A stretch of 64,000 nt of DNA, from assembly GCF_051014685.1 (NCBI RefSeq), contig NW_027478597.1, positions 697,501-761,500 of the forward strand. Reading direction: 5' to 3'. This document shows positions 62,694 to 64,000 of the stretch, piece by piece. Within the stretch, counting starts at the first letter, position 1. Each line of letters begins with the position of its first letter. Position numbers and translations under genes: made by a program. Origin of the DNA: Ptiloglossa arizonensis. Lineage: Eukaryota; Arthropoda; Insecta; Hymenoptera; Colletidae. The notes below the pieces were generated by a model. The model was not told where the DNA came from, made no database searches, and saw only the letters and a program-made list of their open reading frames with translations.

Positions 62694-64000
62694 GTACTTT
62701 TCCCCTAGGCCGTTCTAGTTATTCGTTTCGAGCATCAGAACTGCGAAAATTTTGAGTTTCTCAAGCGTTTCTCACATACAAACTGCCACATCTCGCGAAC
62801 GGATTGTCCAATCCGCAAAATTTCTGATGCATCTGAAAGTAGAAACTCGCCCGATTACAACGGTATGCGTACTTTTCCCCTAGACCGTTCTAGTTATGCT
62901 TGTCGAGCATCAGAACTGCGAAAATTTTGAGTTTCTCAAGCGTTTCTTACCTCCAAACTGCCATATCTCGCGAACGGATTGACCAATCCGCAAAATTTCT
63001 GTTGAATCTGAAAGTAGAAACTCGCCCGAATACAACGGTATGCGTACTTTTCCCCTAGGCCGTTCTAGTTATTCGTTTCGAGCATCAGAACTGCGAAAAT
63101 TTTGAGTTTCTCAAGCGTTTCTTACATCCAAACTGCGATATCTCGCGAACGGTTTGACCAATCCGCAAAATTTCTGTTGCATCTGAAAGTAGAAACTCGC
63201 CCGAATACAACGATGTGCGTACTTTTCCCCTAGGCCGTTCTTGTTATTCGTTTCGAGCATCAGAACCGCGTAAATTTTGAGTTTCTCAAGCGTTTCTTAC
63301 CTCCAAACTGCCATATCTCGCGAACGGATTGACCAATCCGCAAAATTTCTGTTGCATCTGAAAGTAGAAACTCGCCCGATTACAACTGTATGCGTACTTT
63401 TCCCCTAGCCCGTTCTAGTTATTCATTTCGAGCAACAGAACTGCGAAAATTTTGAGTTTCTCAAGCGTTGCTTACCTCCAAACTGCCATATGTCGCGAAC
63501 GGATTGACCAATCCGCAAAATTATTGTTGCATCTGAAAGTAGAAACTCGCCCGATTACAACGGCATGCGTACTTCTCCCCTAGGCCGTTCTAGTTATTCG
63601 TTTCGAGCATCAGAACTGCGAAAATTTTGAGTTTCTCAAGCGTTTCTTACCTACAAACGGCCATATTTCGCGAACGGATTGACCAATCCGCAAAATTTCT
63701 GTTGCATCTGAAAGTAGAAACTCGCCCGATTACAACAGTATGCGTACTTTTCCCCTAGGCCGTTCTAGTTATTCGTTTCGAGCATCAGAACTGCGAAAAT
63801 TTTGAGTTTCTCAAGCGTTCCTTACCTCCAAACTGCCATATCTCGCGAACGGATTGACCAATCCGCAAAATTTCTGTTGCATCTGAAAGTAGAAACTCGC
63901 CCGATTACAACGGTATGCGTACTTTTCCCCTAGGCCGTTCTAGTTATGCTTGTCGAGCATCAGAACTGCGAAAATTTTGAGTTTCTCAAGCGTTTCTTAC
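62694..64000 (+). repeat. Distant copy of 52,894-54,200 (56 units away)
   Basis: From about 62,694 to the window end, the order and variants match 52,894-54,200 at +9,800 bp. Matching marks are CTCACATACAAAC, TAGACCG with ATGCTTG, GTTGAATC, CTGCGATA, GAATACAACGATGTG, CCGCGTAAATT, ATTCATTTCG, CATATGTCGC, CGGCATGCG, ACAAACGGCC and GTTCCTTACC. No difference was found at the points compared. The match continues off the window edge. Confidence 0.85.

Larger units (their letters stand above)
1..64000 (+). repeat. 175-bp satellite DNA array, head to tail, window-filling
   Basis: The entire window consists of direct tandem copies of one 175-bp unit, about 365 of them. The period was measured from recurring landmarks: a rare gagcATGag variant sits at 2534, 6384, 8134, 10584, 11459, 14609 and 15484, and every difference is a multiple of 175. 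Consensus composition by my count is A45 C45 G32 T53, 44% GC, with 13 CpG. I saw no inverted monomers, no non-satellite insertion and no array boundary. Long arrays of 150-180 bp units are characteristic of eukaryotic centromeric or pericentromeric heterochromatin, so that role is inferred. I do not recognise the family. Short reading frames across the array repeat the same periodic peptide and carry no recognisable domain, so none is called as a gene. Confidence 0.98.

Noticed and set aside
61675..62755. Two 126-codon frames of identical length
   Set aside because: They exist because CCCCTGGGCC replaces the usual TAG-containing CCCCTAGGCC in a duplicated 4-mer. The peptide is the same repeat translation, and 175 bp is not a multiple of three, so no frame can be maintained.
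1..64000. CRISPR array
   Set aside because: There are no unique spacers; the whole 175-bp unit repeats and the variation is shared between copies.
1..64000. Telomeric repeats, LTRs, rDNA or organelle fragments within the array
   Set aside because: None was seen on reading through; every stretch fits the 175-bp family or its divergent subfamily.

Overview
The whole 64 kb is one tandem satellite DNA array. I see no protein-coding gene, RNA gene, transposon or unique sequence in it. The repeat unit is exactly 175 bp, about 44% GC, and every copy I read runs head to tail in the same direction, giving roughly 365 monomers. The array runs off both ends of the window. Arrays of this size built from 150-180 bp units are typical of eukaryotic centromeric or pericentromeric heterochromatin, so the host is almost certainly a eukaryote. 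I do not recognise the monomer and cannot name the clade.

Layout. Positions 1-1870 carry many single-base insertions and deletions and a 100-N scaffold gap (1291-1390), and look like poorly polished consensus beside an assembly break. From about 1870 onward the sequence is clean. It is a mosaic of higher-order repeats (HORs) whose spacings are whole multiples of 175 bp: 22-mer (3,850 bp), 10-mer (1,750), 24-mer (4,200), 23-mer (4,025) with a nested 5-mer (875), 21-mer (3,675), 14/15-mer (2,450/2,625), 9-mer (1,575), 6-mer (1,050), 4-mer (700) and 3-mer (525). The stretch 3873-4274 is a patch of a clearly different subfamily. About 47.24-48.42 kb is a stretch of unusually diverged monomers lying between two HOR territories. 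The last 1.3 kb (62,694-64,000) repeats 52,894-54,200 at a distance of 9,800 bp, which is 56 monomers.

What stands out is how strictly the register is kept. Despite many substitutions, I find only four single-base length changes between 1,870 and 64,000 (two losses, two gains), and the second gain looks like a duplicate of the first. The foreign patch also restores the 175-bp phase exactly, with spacings of 145 + 177 + 203 = 525. Within the monomer, one half is nearly constant and is partly shared with the divergent subfamily, while the other half holds most of the variants. The constant half contains a perfect 7-bp dyad and a partial, reverse-strand resemblance to the CENP-B box. A working reading is a centromere-type satellite evolving by unequal exchange and conversion in units of whole monomers.

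The short reading frames throughout are by-products of the repeat: they recur with the same periodic peptide and shift frame every 175 bp because 175 is not a multiple of three.
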